From the NCBI RefSeq assembly GCF_900112605.1, contig NZ_FOMJ01000010.1:1-64000 (forward strand): a stretch of DNA of 64,000 nt. Direction: 5' to 3'. The position numbers were made by a program, and so were the translations under genes. The notes below the pieces were generated by a model, which was given only the letters and a program-made list of their open reading frames with translations, was not told where the DNA came from and made no database searches. Positions 25,233 through 34,791 of this stretch are shown here, piece after piece; position 1 is the stretch's first letter, and every line of letters starts with the position of its first letter. Origin of the DNA: Thiohalospira halophila DSM 15071 (GTDB taxonomy: Bacteria > Pseudomonadota > Gammaproteobacteria > Thiohalospirales > Thiohalospiraceae).

Positions 25233-27761
25233 TCAGAGGCTGCGCTCGACCTCGACGCGGTGGTAGACCTCGATCTGGTCCCCTTCGCGCACGTCGTTGT
25301 AGTTCTTGACGCCGATCCCGCACTCCATACCCTGCCGGACCTCGTTGACGTCCTCCTTGTAGCGGCGCAGCGATTCCAGCTGGCCCTCGTAGATGACGAC
25401 GTTCTCGCGCAGGACGCGGATGGGGTTCTGACGGCGAACCACGCCCTCCGTAACCATGCAGCCGGCGATGGCGCCGAACTTGGGCGACCGGAAGACATCG
25501 CGCACCTCGGCGGTGCCGACGATCTCCTCCTTGACCTCGGGGGAGAGCATGCCGGACATGGCCCGCTTGACCTCGTCCACCAGGTCGTAGATGACGCTGT
25601 AGTAGTGGAGGTCGACGCCCTCTTCCTGGACCAGCTTCTTGGCCGAGGCATCCGCACGGACATTGAAGCCGATGACGATGGCCTCGGAGGCCAGCGCCAG
25701 GTTCACGTCGGATTCGGTCACCGCGCCCACGCCGGAGGAGACGATCTTGGCCTGGGCCTCCTCGCCGGAGAGCTTCTGCACCGCATCGACGATGGCCTCC
25801 ACCGAGCCCTGGACGTCCGCCTTCACCACCAGGTTGAGGGTCGGGACCTCGCCCTCCTTCATGTTGGTGAAGAGGTTCTCCAGCTTGGCGGCCTGCTGGC
25901 GCGCCAGCTTGTGCTCGCGCTCGCGGGCCTGACGGCCCTCGGCCACCTCGCGCGCCTTGCGCTCGTCCTCCACCGCGATGACCTCGTCACCGGAGGTGGG
26001 CGTACCGGAGAGGCCCAGGACCTCCACCGGCATGGAGGGACCGGCCTTGTCGATATTCTCGCCGGCCTCGTTGAGCATGGCGCGAACGCGGCCGTACTCA
26101 TTGCCGGCGAGGATGACGTCGCCCCGGTTCAGCGTCCCGGACTGGACCAGGATGTCGGCCACCGGACCGCGGCCCTTGTCCAGACGGGACTCGATGACGA
26201 GCCCGCGGGCCGGGCCATCGGCCACCGCGGAGAGTTCCATGACCTCGGCCTGCAGGAGCAGGGAGTCCAGGAGGTCCTCCACACCCTGACCGTCGAGAGC
26301 GGAGACGTGGACGAACATGGTCTCGCCGCCCCAGTCCTCGGGGATGACATCCATCTGGGCCAGGTCGTTCTTCACCCGGTCCGGATCGGCGCCCTCCTTG
26401 TCGATCTTGTTGACGGCCACGATGATCGGGACACCGCCGGCCCGGGCGTGCTCGATGGCCTCCTTGGTCTGAGGCATGACGCCGTCGTCCGCGGCAACCA
26501 CCACGACGACGATATCCGTCGCGTCCGCACCGCGTGCACGCATGGCCGTAAAGGCCTCGTGGCCCGGGGTGTCCAGGAAGGTAACCATGCCGCGATCGGT
26601 CTCGACGTGGTAGGCGCCGATGTGCTGGGTAATACCCCCCGCCTCACCGGAGGCCACCTTGGTGCGGCGGATGTAATCGAGCAGCGAGGTCTTGCCGTGG
26701 TCGACGTGGCCCATGACGGTGACCACCGGCGCCCGGTGGACCTGCTCGCCCTCGGCCTGGCTGGCCTCCGCGAGCAGGGACTCCTCGAGCTCGTTCTCCT
26801 TGACCAGCTTGGGCTTGTGGCCCATCTCCTCGACCACCAGGTAGGCGGTATCCTGGTCCAGAGACTGGTTGATGGTCACCATGTTGCCCATCTTCATCAT
26901 GAACTTGATGACCTCGGCCGCCTTGACCGACATGCGCTGGGCCAGGTCGCCCACGGTAATGGTCTCGGGGATCTCCACTTCACGGATGACCGGCTTGCTG
27001 GGCTTCTCGAAGCCGTGCTCGGTCGACTCCTCGCGGCCACCGCGGCGGCCACCCTTGCGGCGACCACCCTTCTGATTCTGCTGGGTGCGGCCCTTCGCGG
27101 CCTTGCCACCCTTGCCGCCCTTTCCGGGCTTGCCACTGCCGGTGTTCTCCAGCGGCTTCTCCTTCTCGGCCTCGCGCCGCTCGCGCTCTTCCTCGGCACG
27201 CCGCTCCGCCTCCTTGCGCGCCTCTTCCTCCTTGCGGCGGGCCTCTTCCTCCGCCTGACGCTGGATCTCCTCCGGGGTCAGCTGCGGCTCGGCCGGCTCT
27301 TCCGGAGCCTCCTCGGCGGTTTCGGCCGGGGCCTCCTCCGGCTCGGGGGTCTCGGCCGCGGCGCGCTCGGCCTCCTCGGCCTCGCGCCGCTTGCGCTCCT
27401 CTTCCTCCGCCTTCGCGCGCTCGGCCTCCTCGGCCTCGCGCTTCTGCTGCTCCTCTTCCTCGATGGCGGAGCGCTTGACGTAGGTGCGCTTCTTGCGGAC
27501 CTCGACGGTCACGCCCTTGCCGCCACCCTGGCGCAGCTCGCTGGTCTTCTTGCGCTTGAGGGTGACCTTCCGTGGCGTACCGTCGGACTCCTCCCCCTCC
27601 CGCTTGGAGCGAAGATGGGTCAGGAGCTTGCCCTTGTCCTCCTCGCTGACCGTGTCTTCCGCGCTACGGGCCTCGATGCCGGCGGCCTCGAACTGCTCCA
27701 GGAGCTGGTCCACCGGGACGCCGACCTGCTGGGCGAAATCTTTGACGGTCATTTCCGACAT
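25233..27761 (-). CDS. infB: Translation initiation factor IF-2
   Basis: The 842-residue GTPase has an N-terminal IF2 domain ([20 protein letters not shown]). A long charged Glu/Arg/Ala coiled region (about residues 75-215) and a Gly/Lys stretch ([16 protein letters not shown]) follow. The G domain carries [28 protein letters not shown] and VNKID, and the C-terminal domains place fMet-tRNA on the 30S. ATG 27761 is chosen: GGAG lies 7 nt upstream and it fits better than GTG 27767 or ATG 27752. Its partner initiator tRNA gene lies upstream of the same operon, beyond the inserted island. Confidence 0.97.
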   Translation of the reverse strand: MSEMTVKDFAQQVGVPVDQLLEQFEAAGIEARSAEDTVSEEDKGKLLTHLRSKREGEESDGTPRKVTLKRKKTSELRQGGGKGVTVEVRKKRTYVKRSAIEEEEQQKREAEEAERAKAEEEERKRREAEEAERAAAETPEPEEAPAETAEEAPEEPAEPQLTPEEIQRQAEEEARRKEEEARKEAERRAEEERERREAEKEKPLENTGSGKPGKGGKGGKAAKGRTQQNQKGGRRKGGRRGGREESTEHGFEKPSKPVIREVEIPETITVGDLAQRMSVKAAEVIKFMMKMGNMVTINQSLDQDTAYLVVEEMGHKPKLVKENELEESLLAEASQAEGEQVHRAPVVTVMGHVDHGKTSLLDYIRRTKVASGEAGGITQHIGAYHVETDRGMVTFLDTPGHEAFTAMRARGADATDIVVVVVAADDGVMPQTKEAIEHARAGGVPIIVAVNKIDKEGADPDRVKNDLAQMDVIPEDWGGETMFVHVSALDGQGVEDLLDSLLLQAEVMELSAVADGPARGLVIESRLDKGRGPVADILVQSGTLNRGDVILAGNEYGRVRAMLNEAGENIDKAGPSMPVEVLGLSGTPTSGDEVIAVEDERKAREVAEGRQAREREHKLARQQAAKLENLFTNMKEGEVPTLNLVVKADVQGSVEAIVDAVQKLSGEEAQAKIVSSGVGAVTESDVNLALASEAIVIGFNVRADASAKKLVQEEGVDLHYYSVIYDLVDEVKRAMSGMLSPEVKEEIVGTAEVRDVFRSPKFGAIAGCMVTEGVVRRQNPIRVLRENVVIYEGQLESLRRYKEDVNEVRQGMECGIGVKNYNDVREGDQIEVYHRVEVERSL

Positions 27762-27774
27762 GCACACTCTCCGT

Positions 27775-29274
27775 TCACGATTCTTGCGGCTGCTCCGCGA
27801 ACCAGGGCTCGCGGGCGGCGAGGATCAACTGACCCGCGCGCTCTTCATCCAGGCCTTCGACCTCGAGCAGGTCCGGCACGGCCTGGTCCGCCAGATCCTC
27901 CATGGTGCAGATGCCCTGAGCCGCCAGCTTCTGCGCCAGCTCCTCATCCATCCCCTCCATGTTCAGGAGCTCCTCGGAGGGCTCCTGGCCACCGGCCGGC
28001 TCGTCGCCGGCGATGGCGCGGGTCAGGAGGGCGTCGCGGGCGCGCTCGCGCAGCTCGTTGACGATATCCTCGTCGAACTCCTCGATCTCCACCATCTCCG
28101 AGACCGGTACGTAGGCGACCTCCTCCAGACTGGAGAAGCCCTCCCGCACCAGGATCTCGGCAACTTCCTCGTCCACGTCCATGCTGTCGGTGAACAGCGC
28201 CAGGAGCTCGGCAGCCTCGCGCTCGCTCTTCTCCTGGGCATCCTCCTCCGACATGACGTTGATCTCCCAGCCGGTGAGCTCGGAGGCGAGCCGGACGTTC
28301 TGGCCGCCGCGGCCGATGGCCTGCGAGAGCTGCTCCTCGGCCACGGCGACGTCCATGCTGTGCGCATCCTCGTCCACCACGATGGAGACCACGTCCGCCG
28401 GGGACATGGCGTTGATGACGAACTGGGCCGGGTTCTCGTCCCACAGGACGATATCCACCCGCTCGCCGTTGAGTTCATTGGAGACGGCCTGGACCCGGGA
28501 GCCGCGCATGCCGACACAGGCACCCACCGGGTCGATGCGCTGGTCCCGGGTATGGACGGCGATCTTGGCGCGGCTGCCCGGATCCCGGGCGGCGCTCAGC
28601 AGATCGATGATGCCGTCGCCGATCTCCGGGACCTCCAGACGGAAGAGTTCGATGATGAACTGCGGGTCGGTCCGGCTCACGAAGAGCTGCGGGCCGCGGG
28701 GTTCGTGGCGCACATCCTTGAGGTAGCCGCGCAGGCGGTCACCGGTACGGATGGACTCCCGCGGGATGGTCTCCTCACGCGGGACGATGGCCTCCACCGC
28801 CCCCTCGATCTCGAGAATGACGTTGCCCCGCTCCACCCGCTTGACCCGGCCGTGGATGAGTTCGCCCTTGCGGTGGGCGTACTCGTCGACGATCTTGGCC
28901 CTTTCGGCCTCGCGCACCTTCTGTACGATGACCTGCTTGGCGGTCTGGGCCGCGATGCGCCCGAACTCCTCGGGCTCCACCTCGTCCTCGATAAAGCCGC
29001 CGAGTTCGATACCGGGCTCGTATTCCTGGGCGGCGCTGTAGGTGATCTCGCGCTCCGGCGCCTCGACGGCATCGTCCTCGACCACCTGCCAGCGGCGGTA
29101 GGCGGCATAGTCCCCGCTGCGGCGGTCCACCGCCACGCGGATATCGACGTCGCCACCGTGGCGTTTCCGGGTCGCGGTCGCCAGGGCCATCTCGATGGCC
29201 TCGAAGATGGTTTCCTTGTCGACGCCCTTCTCGTTGGAGACCGCGTCCACCACCAGCAAGATGTCTTTGCTCAT
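27775..29274 (-). CDS. nusA: Transcription elongation/antitermination factor NusA
   Basis: The 499-residue protein has the N-terminal RNA-polymerase-binding domain ([20 protein letters not shown]), an S1 domain ([18 protein letters not shown]), KH domains ([20 protein letters not shown] and [18 protein letters not shown]), and two acidic C-terminal repeats with helix-hairpin-helix character ([30 protein letters not shown]). It modulates pausing, termination and antitermination. ATG 29274 is used; the frame stays open further upstream but that sequence overlaps rimP and is not NusA-like. Confidence 0.97.
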   Translation of the reverse strand: MSKDILLVVDAVSNEKGVDKETIFEAIEMALATATRKRHGGDVDIRVAVDRRSGDYAAYRRWQVVEDDAVEAPEREITYSAAQEYEPGIELGGFIEDEVEPEEFGRIAAQTAKQVIVQKVREAERAKIVDEYAHRKGELIHGRVKRVERGNVILEIEGAVEAIVPREETIPRESIRTGDRLRGYLKDVRHEPRGPQLFVSRTDPQFIIELFRLEVPEIGDGIIDLLSAARDPGSRAKIAVHTRDQRIDPVGACVGMRGSRVQAVSNELNGERVDIVLWDENPAQFVINAMSPADVVSIVVDEDAHSMDVAVAEEQLSQAIGRGGQNVRLASELTGWEINVMSEEDAQEKSEREAAELLALFTDSMDVDEEVAEILVREGFSSLEEVAYVPVSEMVEIEEFDEDIVNELRERARDALLTRAIAGDEPAGGQEPSEELLNMEGMDEELAQKLAAQGICTMEDLADQAVPDLLEVEGLDEERAGQLILAAREPWFAEQPQES

Positions 29275-29320
29275 ACCCTGCCTCTGCTTGACCCCGGATT
29301 CCTCCGGGGATGTCCCCGTC

Positions 29321-29776
29321 TCATTCGGCCGGCACCAGCCGCGCCGTCTCCACCGTATCCAGATCGAAGTGGCGGTTTTCGCCCTCGACCTCCACCTCGA
29401 TCGTCTCGCCCTCGATCCCGAGGAGGCGGCCGCGGAACTTGCGCCGCCCCTCCTCGTCCGGGACCACCAGCCGGAAGCGGATCTCCTCGCCGACAAAGCG
29501 CCGGAACTGGTCGGCCGTAAACAACGGCCGGTCCAGCCCGGGCGAAGAGACCTCCAGATGATACTCGCCGCGGATGGGGTCCTCGACATCGAGGGCGGCG
29601 CTGACCTGATGGCTGACCTGCTCACAGTCGTCGATACCGACCCCCTCAGGGGCATCGATATAGATACGAAGAACCCGGCGCTTGGAACCCGTGAACTCCA
29701 CGCCCACGCACTCATAACCGAGGCCGGCCACGGCCGGCTCCACTACTGCCCGGATTGCTTCCGACGCCTGTCGCAC
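29321..29776 (-). CDS. rimP: Ribosome maturation factor RimP
   Basis: The 151-residue protein fits Rim[41 protein letters not shown], and [26 protein letters not shown] with the conserved EVSSPGxDRPL. An SH3-like C-terminal domain follows. It is needed for 30S assembly. It is the first gene of the nusA-infB operon. Its upstream leader holds two hairpin terminators and then the left boundary of the genomic island. Confidence 0.96.
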   Translation of the reverse strand: MRQASEAIRAVVEPAVAGLGYECVGVEFTGSKRRVLRIYIDAPEGVGIDDCEQVSHQVSAALDVEDPIRGEYHLEVSSPGLDRPLFTADQFRRFVGEEIRFRLVVPDEEGRRKFRGRLLGIEGETIEVEVEGENRHFDLDTVETARLVPAE

Positions 29777-29791
29777 TATTGTCGCCCAAAC

Positions 29792-29813
29792 AAAAATGGG
29801 CCCTTTCGGCCCA
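29792..29813 (-). terminator. Intrinsic terminator in the rimP leader (proximal)
   Basis: On the minus strand TGGGCC pairs with GGCCCA around a 5-nt loop (29797-29813), followed by TTTTT (29796-29792). It ends only 15 nt before the rimP start codon, so it could act as an attenuator of the operon as well as a terminator of the former upstream tRNA-fMet transcript. Confidence 0.7.
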
Positions 29814-29846
29814 CGTCGAACCGCACCGCCCGTCGGTGGTGCCTAC

Positions 29847-29869
29847 AAAAAAGGCCCCATGCGGGGCCT
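29847..29869 (-). terminator. Intrinsic terminator in the rimP leader (distal)
   Basis: On the minus strand AGGCCCC and GGGGCCT (29869-29863 with 29858-29852) form a 7-bp stem with a 4-nt loop, followed by a T run (29852-29847). It lies 14 nt left of the tRNA-like direct repeat at 29883. It most likely was the original terminator of the tRNA-fMet gene before the island separated them. Confidence 0.75.
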
Positions 29870-29882
29870 CGAGTTACGAATA

Positions 29883-29894
29883 TGGTAGCGGGGG
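29883..29894. repeat. Left attachment-site copy (attL core)
   Basis: The 12-nt TGGTAGCGGGGG is identical to the 3' end of the initiator tRNA gene at 36566-36577, but only the acceptor end is present. The sequence after it (TCAGGCTACGCACAC) no longer folds as a tRNA. An inverted repeat, ATCCAGCC (29925-29932) with GGCTGGAT (29943-29950), lies about 30 nt inside the island and may belong to the recombinase binding site. Confidence 0.7.
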
Positions 29895-30359
29895 TCAGGC
29901 TACGCACACAAGTTGCGACCGCCGATCCAGCCCTCGAAATCTGGCTGGATGCCCCTACCATGAACAACCCGTAGTCCAGCGCTGCGAACCCGAGGGAAGC
30001 AGGACTGACCCCATCCAGGGGAACCTGTTACCGGCGCGGCGCTGGCCGCCTACGTCATCGGCCCGTTCGCTCGATGTCCGTAGCCCGCTGATCATGCCCG
30101 CCAGCGCCCGCTGGGTCAACTCTTTTCAGCCATGAACCACAACGCGAGGGGCTATACGCAGTCCCGCCCGCGCACTTCACGCGTGAGGCACGTCCAGGAT
30201 ACGGACGACGGTCCGCATCTTGGCCCCATCACTTGCGGGCAAGCATTGGCCAAATCTTGCGCACCCTCCCCGCCGTGCCGCCTCGCACCGATACCGTTTC
30301 CCTTATTGCGGTTGGTAGATTCCTTCGCGACCCGACAACACCCCGTCATAAGGACGCCC
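29895..30359. other. Non-coding left arm of the island
   Basis: These 465 nt between attL and the first lipoprotein gene hold no supported gene. A longer frame in phase with the lipoprotein is open from 30132, but its residues do not look like protein and would spoil the lipoprotein signal peptide. An 8-bp inverted repeat at 29925-29950 is the only clear structure. The promoter of the lipoprotein gene should lie here. Confidence 0.5.
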
Positions 30360-31511
30360 ATGCACCGCCCGGACAGCACTCCCCTGAGCCGCACCCTAAG
30401 CCACCTCCTCGCCACCGCCGGCCTGCTCGCCGCCCTGGGCGGGCTGACCGGTTGCGACGACGAAAACGCCGGCGACACCACGGCGGCGGAGTCCACGTCC
30501 GAGGATTCGGAGAGTTCTGACTCGGAAGAAACCAGAACCCCGACCATCTCCGACATCTCAGCGGAGGACTCCCCCATCCTCCCGGGCGGGCAGGTTACCG
30601 TCTCGGTGGAGGCCGAGGGCGACGCCCTCGAACACGACTGGGACCTCCCCGAGGACTGGTCAGACTCCGGCAGCGACAGCGGCACCGAATCGGTCACCCT
30701 CACCGCCCCGGTCGACCAGGCCGCCGAGGCGACGATCTCGGTCACGGTGGAAAACAGCGCCGGCAGCACCTCCTCGGAGGTAACCGTAGCCACCCAGGGC
30801 CCGGCCATCGAATCCTTCGACGTCGACCCGCTCCCGGGGAAAGAGGGCGATACCGCCACCTTCACCACTGACGCCTACAACCGCGACGGGGCGGAGCTGA
30901 CCTACGACTACCGGATCGGCGGCACCCTGGGCGCCTCCAAGGAGGGTGCTGAATGGAAATGGACCGCGCCCGAAATGGCCATGGGCGGACGCTATCTCCT
31001 GGAGGGCATCGTCACCGACAGCGACGACCTCACCGCCACCGCTGGCGTCGAAACTACCATGAAGGGTGCCTCCGCCTGGCCCGCCTTCGGCGGCGACCGC
31101 CAGCGCTCCGGGCGAGGGTGGCCCACTCCGGATGCCGAGGGGGCCAAGGGCAATAAGAATTGGGTCTTCGAGGCCGGCAACTGGGTCGATTCCTCCCCTG
31201 CCATCGGCGCCGACGGCACCGTCTACGTAGGCTCAGATGATAGTAAGGTTTACGCCCTCGACCCCGGCGACAGCTCCGAGCAGTGGGCCTACGATACCGG
31301 CGACTGGATCAAGTCCTCCCCGATCATCGGCGTCGACGACACCGTCTACGTGGGCTCCAACAACGGCAACGTCTACGCCCTCGACCCCAACACTGGCGAC
31401 AAAGAGTGGGCCTACAAGACCGGCGACTCAGTCTGGTCCTCCCCGGCCATCGGCGCCGACGGCACCGTTTACGTGGGCTCCTACGACACCAAGGTCTACG
31501 CCATCGAATGA
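30360..31511 (+). CDS. Lipoprotein with two Ig/PKD-like domains and 3 PQQ-type repeats
   Basis: The 383-residue protein has a lipoprotein signal peptide ending LGGLTGC. An acidic Ser/Glu/Asp linker and two beta-sandwich-like domains (TISDISAEDSPILPGGQVTV...; AIESFDVDPLPGKEGDTATF...YNRDGAELTYDYRIGG) follow. The end of the protein has three 41-residue PQQ-type blades (SSPAIGADGTVYVGSDDSKV, ALDP, W) ending at VYAIE. Three blades cannot close a propeller alone. The downstream neighbour is a paralogue with eight. AAGGACGCCC precedes ATG 30360. It should be anchored in the outer membrane or inner-membrane outer leaflet; the function is unknown. BamB-like scaffolding is only one possibility. Confidence 0.8.
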   Translation: MHRPDSTPLSRTLSHLLATAGLLAALGGLTGCDDENAGDTTAAESTSEDSESSDSEETRTPTISDISAEDSPILPGGQVTVSVEAEGDALEHDWDLPEDWSDSGSDSGTESVTLTAPVDQAAEATISVTVENSAGSTSSEVTVATQGPAIESFDVDPLPGKEGDTATFTTDAYNRDGAELTYDYRIGGTLGASKEGAEWKWTAPEMAMGGRYLLEGIVTDSDDLTATAGVETTMKGASAWPAFGGDRQRSGRGWPTPDAEGAKGNKNWVFEAGNWVDSSPAIGADGTVYVGSDDSKVYALDPGDSSEQWAYDTGDWIKSSPIIGVDDTVYVGSNNGNVYALDPNTGDKEWAYKTGDSVWSSPAIGADGTVYVGSYDTKVYAIE

Positions 31512-31646
31512 CGAAGCGGTCCAGGGCGGGCCGAGGGGCCACCTTGCCGGAGTGGGCGGTGGGGCGGGTGCCCTGCAACCCGCCGGACTCGGCGAAAAGC
31601 TAGGCGCCCGACCACCAACCACAACCGAGACAGCGGACCGGACGCC

Positions 31647-33374
31647 ATGAACCCGAAGAGCGCATTCCAAGCTATGCCGGCTCCCCTCACTTTTCTTCTT
31701 ACCACTGCCGGCCTGCTCTCCGCCCTGGGCGGGCTGACCGGCTGCGAGGACTCGGATTCAAGCTCCGAGGGGAACAGTGCCCCGACCATCTCCGACATCT
31801 CCGCCGAGGGTGCACCCATTCTCCCGGGCGGCCAGGTAACCGTCTCGGTGGACTCCGAACGTACTGACGGGCAGAGCCTCGACTACGACTGGTTCCCTCC
31901 GGCGGGCTGGTCCGGCCCCGACAGCAGCACCAGCTCCATCACCCTCACCGCACCAAAGAAGCAGGCTGCCCAGGGGGAGGTCGTGACGTATGCCTGTGAC
32001 GAGGATGAACGCTGCGCGAAGGCGGCCATCGAGATCGCGACTCGGGGGCCAGCCATCGAGTCCTTCCAGGTCGACCCGCTGCCGAAGGAGGCTGGCGACA
32101 CCGCCACATTCACCGTGGACGCCTACAACCGCGACGGCCGGGACCTGACCTACGATTATCGGATCGGGGGCACCCTCGGCGCCTCCAACCAGGGTGAGGA
32201 ATGGGAATGGACCGCGCCCGAAATGGCCATGGGCGGTCGCTACCTCCTGGAGGGCATCGTTACCGACAGCGACGATCTCACCGCGACGGCGAGCACCGAG
32301 ACGAAGTTCAAGAGCGCCGCCGTCTGGTCCACCTTTGGCGGCAACCGCCAGCGAACCGGACAGAGCCAGAGTGCGGATGCCGAAGGGGCTCAGGACACCA
32401 TCAAGTGGGAATACTCCACTGGCGATCTGGTGTGGTCCTCGCCGGCCGTCGGTCCCGATGGAACGGTCTATGTGGGCTCGGACGATGACCACGTCTACGC
32501 CCTGAACCCCGACGACGGCTCCGAGAAGTGGTCTTTTGGCACCGGCGGCGCGGTTCGGTCCTCCCCGGCCATCGGCGCCGACGGGACTATCTATATCGGC
32601 TCTTATGACAACAAGGTCTATGCCCTAGACCCCGACACTGGCGACAAAGAGTGGTCCTTCGAGACCGATAATTCGGTTCTCGCCTCCCCGGCGGTAAGCG
32701 CCGACGGTACGGTCTACATCGGTTCGACCGACCACCACCTCTACGCCCTGGATCCCGAAAGCGGCGACGTGGAGTGGAAGGTCGAGACGGGTGATCCGAT
32801 CTTCTCCTCACCCACCCAGGGAGCGGACGGCACCATCTATGTCGGCTCCGATGATGGCCACCTCTACGCCCTCGACCCCGAGGACGGGCAGGAGCGGTGG
32901 CGGTTCAAGACCGGCGACGATGTCCAGTCCGCACCGGCCATCGGCCCCGATGGCACGGTCTACTTCGGATCCAACGACCACAACCTGTACGCCCTCGATC
33001 CCGAGGACGGCACTGAGCAATGGCGCTTTGCCACGGGAGAGGGGATTCTTTCATCCCCGGCTGTCGCAGCCGACGGCACCATCTATGTCGGGTCCAGCGG
33101 CGGTAACTTCTACGCCGTCGATCCCGATACCGGCGAGGAAGAGTGGCGCCACACCACGGGGAACACGAACCGCTCTTCGCCGGCCATCGCAGCGGATGGA
33201 ACTATCTACCTCGGCTCTAATACTTCCGGCCTCTACGCCCTGGATCCCGAAAACCGCGGCGAGAAATGGCGAGTCGACCAGATTGGCGATGTCTCCTTCT
33301 CCTCGCCGGCCATTGGGCCCGATGGCACCGTCTACATTGGCTCGTGGGACAAGTCCATCTACGCCATCGAGTGA
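31647..33374 (+). CDS. Lipoprotein with two Ig/PKD-like domains and 8 PQQ-type repeats
   Basis: The 575-residue protein parallels the previous one. The lipobox is LGGLTGC, the linker is DSDSSSEGNS, and the two sandwich domains share near-identical stretches (TAPEMAMGGRYLLEGIVTDS). Eight 41-residue repeats follow (pattern SSPAIGADGTIYIGSxDxxVYALDPDTGDKEWSF) ending YAIE. Eight blades match a closed beta-propeller of the PQQ/BamB class. No catalytic residues of quinoprotein dehydrogenases are evident, so a binding or scaffold role is more likely. Both paralogues are followed by CGAAGCG just after their stop codons, so the duplicated unit extended past the gene end. Confidence 0.82.
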   Translation: MNPKSAFQAMPAPLTFLLTTAGLLSALGGLTGCEDSDSSSEGNSAPTISDISAEGAPILPGGQVTVSVDSERTDGQSLDYDWFPPAGWSGPDSSTSSITLTAPKKQAAQGEVVTYACDEDERCAKAAIEIATRGPAIESFQVDPLPKEAGDTATFTVDAYNRDGRDLTYDYRIGGTLGASNQGEEWEWTAPEMAMGGRYLLEGIVTDSDDLTATASTETKFKSAAVWSTFGGNRQRTGQSQSADAEGAQDTIKWEYSTGDLVWSSPAVGPDGTVYVGSDDDHVYALNPDDGSEKWSFGTGGAVRSSPAIGADGTIYIGSYDNKVYALDPDTGDKEWSFETDNSVLASPAVSADGTVYIGSTDHHLYALDPESGDVEWKVETGDPIFSSPTQGADGTIYVGSDDGHLYALDPEDGQERWRFKTGDDVQSAPAIGPDGTVYFGSNDHNLYALDPEDGTEQWRFATGEGILSSPAVAADGTIYVGSSGGNFYAVDPDTGEEEWRHTTGNTNRSSPAIAADGTIYLGSNTSGLYALDPENRGEKWRVDQIGDVSFSSPAIGPDGTVYIGSWDKSIYAIE

Positions 33375-33892
33375 ACGAAGCGCTCGCGCATATGGCTCCC
33401 GGCTGCCGGCTCCGACAGCCACCGGGCCCGCCGTGCGCCTACTCTGCTGACCGTGCCCAGGGCGCCGGACCCGCCCGAGGAGTCCTTCGAGAGCAGGCCC
33501 GCAAGGGGGCATCCGCAGTCCCGTCTGCACCCGTCACGCCGGGGGCACGCATCAGCTCACCAGGGTCGCGACCCTTGCGAGAGGCGGAGGTCCCCATGAC
33601 GGGGCGGATAGCGGTTAACCGACTTTACCATGGCCGCCCACCTAAAAGCCCCGCATGGCGGGGGTGGAGCGCGGTTAGCGCTTCCCCCCAACCAGTTAGG
33701 ATCTGGTGTGCGCGCAGCGACGGCCCCTGGACTCCAGCGGCAGCCCCTTGGCCAGGGCCGTTCCCACTCGCCGCCGGGCCTGGCACCGTTGGCCAGTGCA
33801 CTGGCAGGGACATGACATCTAGACCCGCGTACCTGATGCCAGCGGGCAAGACGATCTTGGAGGGTGTAACAGAGGGCCTTGGGGTAGAGCCT
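33375..33892. other. Intergenic stretch between convergent island genes
   Basis: 518 nt separate the 8-blade lipoprotein gene (+) from the two-TM gene (-). I see no gene here. The only clear element is a minus-strand terminator-like hairpin at 33649-33663; the rest is GC-rich without coding character. Confidence 0.5.
33644..33663 (-). terminator. Terminator-like hairpin for the immA/two-TM unit
   Basis: CCCCGC (33649-33654) pairs with GCGGGG (33658-33663) around a 3-nt loop. On the minus strand it is followed by a C and then TTTT (33647-33644). It lies about 230 nt beyond the end of the two-TM gene, the last gene of that minus-strand unit. Confidence 0.5.
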
Positions 33893-34273
33893 TCAGCTCT
33901 TCCCTGGAAGAAGAGCCACCAGCTCCCGGGCCAAAGCCTGGATCGGTGTGGTGTCGTCGCGCTGATTCTGGTCCTGGGCATTCCGGGCGAACACATACCG
34001 GAGAAGGGCCAGGGCGAGCACCGTCGGGATGGCAGCCAGTACCACGACGATGGTGACCCGCTCGCTCGTCGAGGTCGCCGTTCCGAGGAAGATGTAGCAC
34101 AGCAGCGCCAGGAGCATCACGACGACGATACCACCGATACTTCGGAACAGGATCCGTCGCTGCTCAAGAAGCTCCGTTCGCTCGCTGATCTCGAAATCCC
34201 AGAGCCTGACTTCTCCTTCAGGGAGCTGCCCCTCGGAGAGATCATCCGGTTCCGTGGAGTCTACGTCAGCCAT
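33893..34273 (-). CDS. Two-TM membrane protein paired with the ImmA/IrrE peptidase
   Basis: The 126-residue protein has an acidic cytoplasmic-looking N-terminus (about residues 1-43, rich in Asp and Glu, with ISERTELLEQRR). Two close TM helices (GGIVVVMLLALLCYIFLG, about 47-64; VTIVVVLAAIPTVLALALL, about 73-91) follow, then a short polar tail. Its ATG (34273) lies inside the 3' end of the peptidase gene, overlapping by 13 nt, so the two proteins are made together. I do not recognise the family. A membrane-bound target or regulator of the peptidase is a reasonable inference. Confidence 0.7.
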   Translation of the reverse strand: MADVDSTEPDDLSEGQLPEGEVRLWDFEISERTELLEQRRILFRSIGGIVVVMLLALLCYIFLGTATSTSERVTIVVVLAAIPTVLALALLRYVFARNAQDQNQRDDTTPIQALARELVALLPGKS

Positions 34274-34752
34274 CCCAGATTCTTGAGGCGGTATTTCATG
34301 GCAACCTGGGAGACCTGCATCTTCCTGGCCAGCTCGGCCAGGTCCGTGATGCCCTTCTCCTGGATGAAGTACCGAATCGCCAGCTCCGGCATCAGCACTT
34401 CGGCGGCGAACTGGTTAGCCTCGCGCTCCCGTGGGTCCGTCGCGTGGCTGGAAAAATGGCTGGGGTCGTCCCGGAAGACGGTTTCCTTGCTGCTGGCGTG
34501 ACCCAGGACGTGATGGCCCAGCTCATGCGCCGTAATGAAGCGTCGGCGGACCAGCGGCTCGCTTAACACATACCGGATGGTGCCCTCCCCGCCCGCATCG
34601 ACCTCGTAGCAGCCGCTCGCGCTGTCGGCTCCGGGGATGGACTGGACAGGCTTCACGCGCACCCCGGCAGCATGGGCGAGCGCGTCCACATCCACCGGCA
34701 CCGTGCGGTCCCAGTGGCGCTTCATGAACTCCTTGGCGGTCTTTGCAGGCAT
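34261..34752 (-). CDS. ImmA/IrrE-family metallopeptidase
   Basis: The 163-residue protein contains the zinc-binding motif FITAHELGHHVLGH followed by EREANQFAAEVLMP, the HExxH and ExxxNxFAAxLLMP pair that defines the ImmA/IrrE (DUF955) family. The C-terminus (DLAELARKMQVSQVAMKYRLKNLG) resembles a small helix-turn-helix-like tail that is common in the group. Such enzymes cleave repressors to induce mobile elements (ImmA) or stress genes (IrrE/PprI). No Xre-type repressor gene is present in the island, so its substrate is unclear. It is followed and overlapped by the two-TM gene. Confidence 0.88.
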   Translation of the reverse strand: MPAKTAKEFMKRHWDRTVPVDVDALAHAAGVRVKPVQSIPGADSASGCYEVDAGGEGTIRYVLSEPLVRRRFITAHELGHHVLGHASSKETVFRDDPSHFSSHATDPREREANQFAAEVLMPELAIRYFIQEKGITDLAELARKMQVSQVAMKYRLKNLGWLT

Positions 34753-34776
34753 GGCGGTTCTTCGGTTCCGGGGGAA

Positions 34777-34791
34777 TCAAGCTCGGCTTGA
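34777..34791. promoter_or_regulatory. Perfect 6-3-6 palindrome upstream of the ImmA-like gene
   Basis: TCAAGCTCGGCTTGA has exact 6-bp arms around TCG. It is followed at once by the 8-bp palindrome CTCATGAG (34792-34799). It lies 25 nt upstream of the peptidase start and within the divergent region shared with the recombinase (34753-35000). This is a good position for an operator controlling the island, but no regulator is known. Confidence 0.4.

Noticed and set aside
25260-28061. A 933-codon plus-strand frame antisense to infB and the nusA end
   Set aside because: Shadow frame opposite IF-2; no recognisable domains.
29883-29960. Possible second tRNA-Met copy near rimP
   Set aside because: Only the last 12 nt match; the rest does not fold into D, anticodon and T arms, so it is an attachment-site copy.
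32410-33374. Regular 123-bp repeats, considered as a CRISPR or non-coding tandem array
   Set aside because: The repeats are in frame and encode 41-residue beta-propeller blades with third-position variation, so they are coding.
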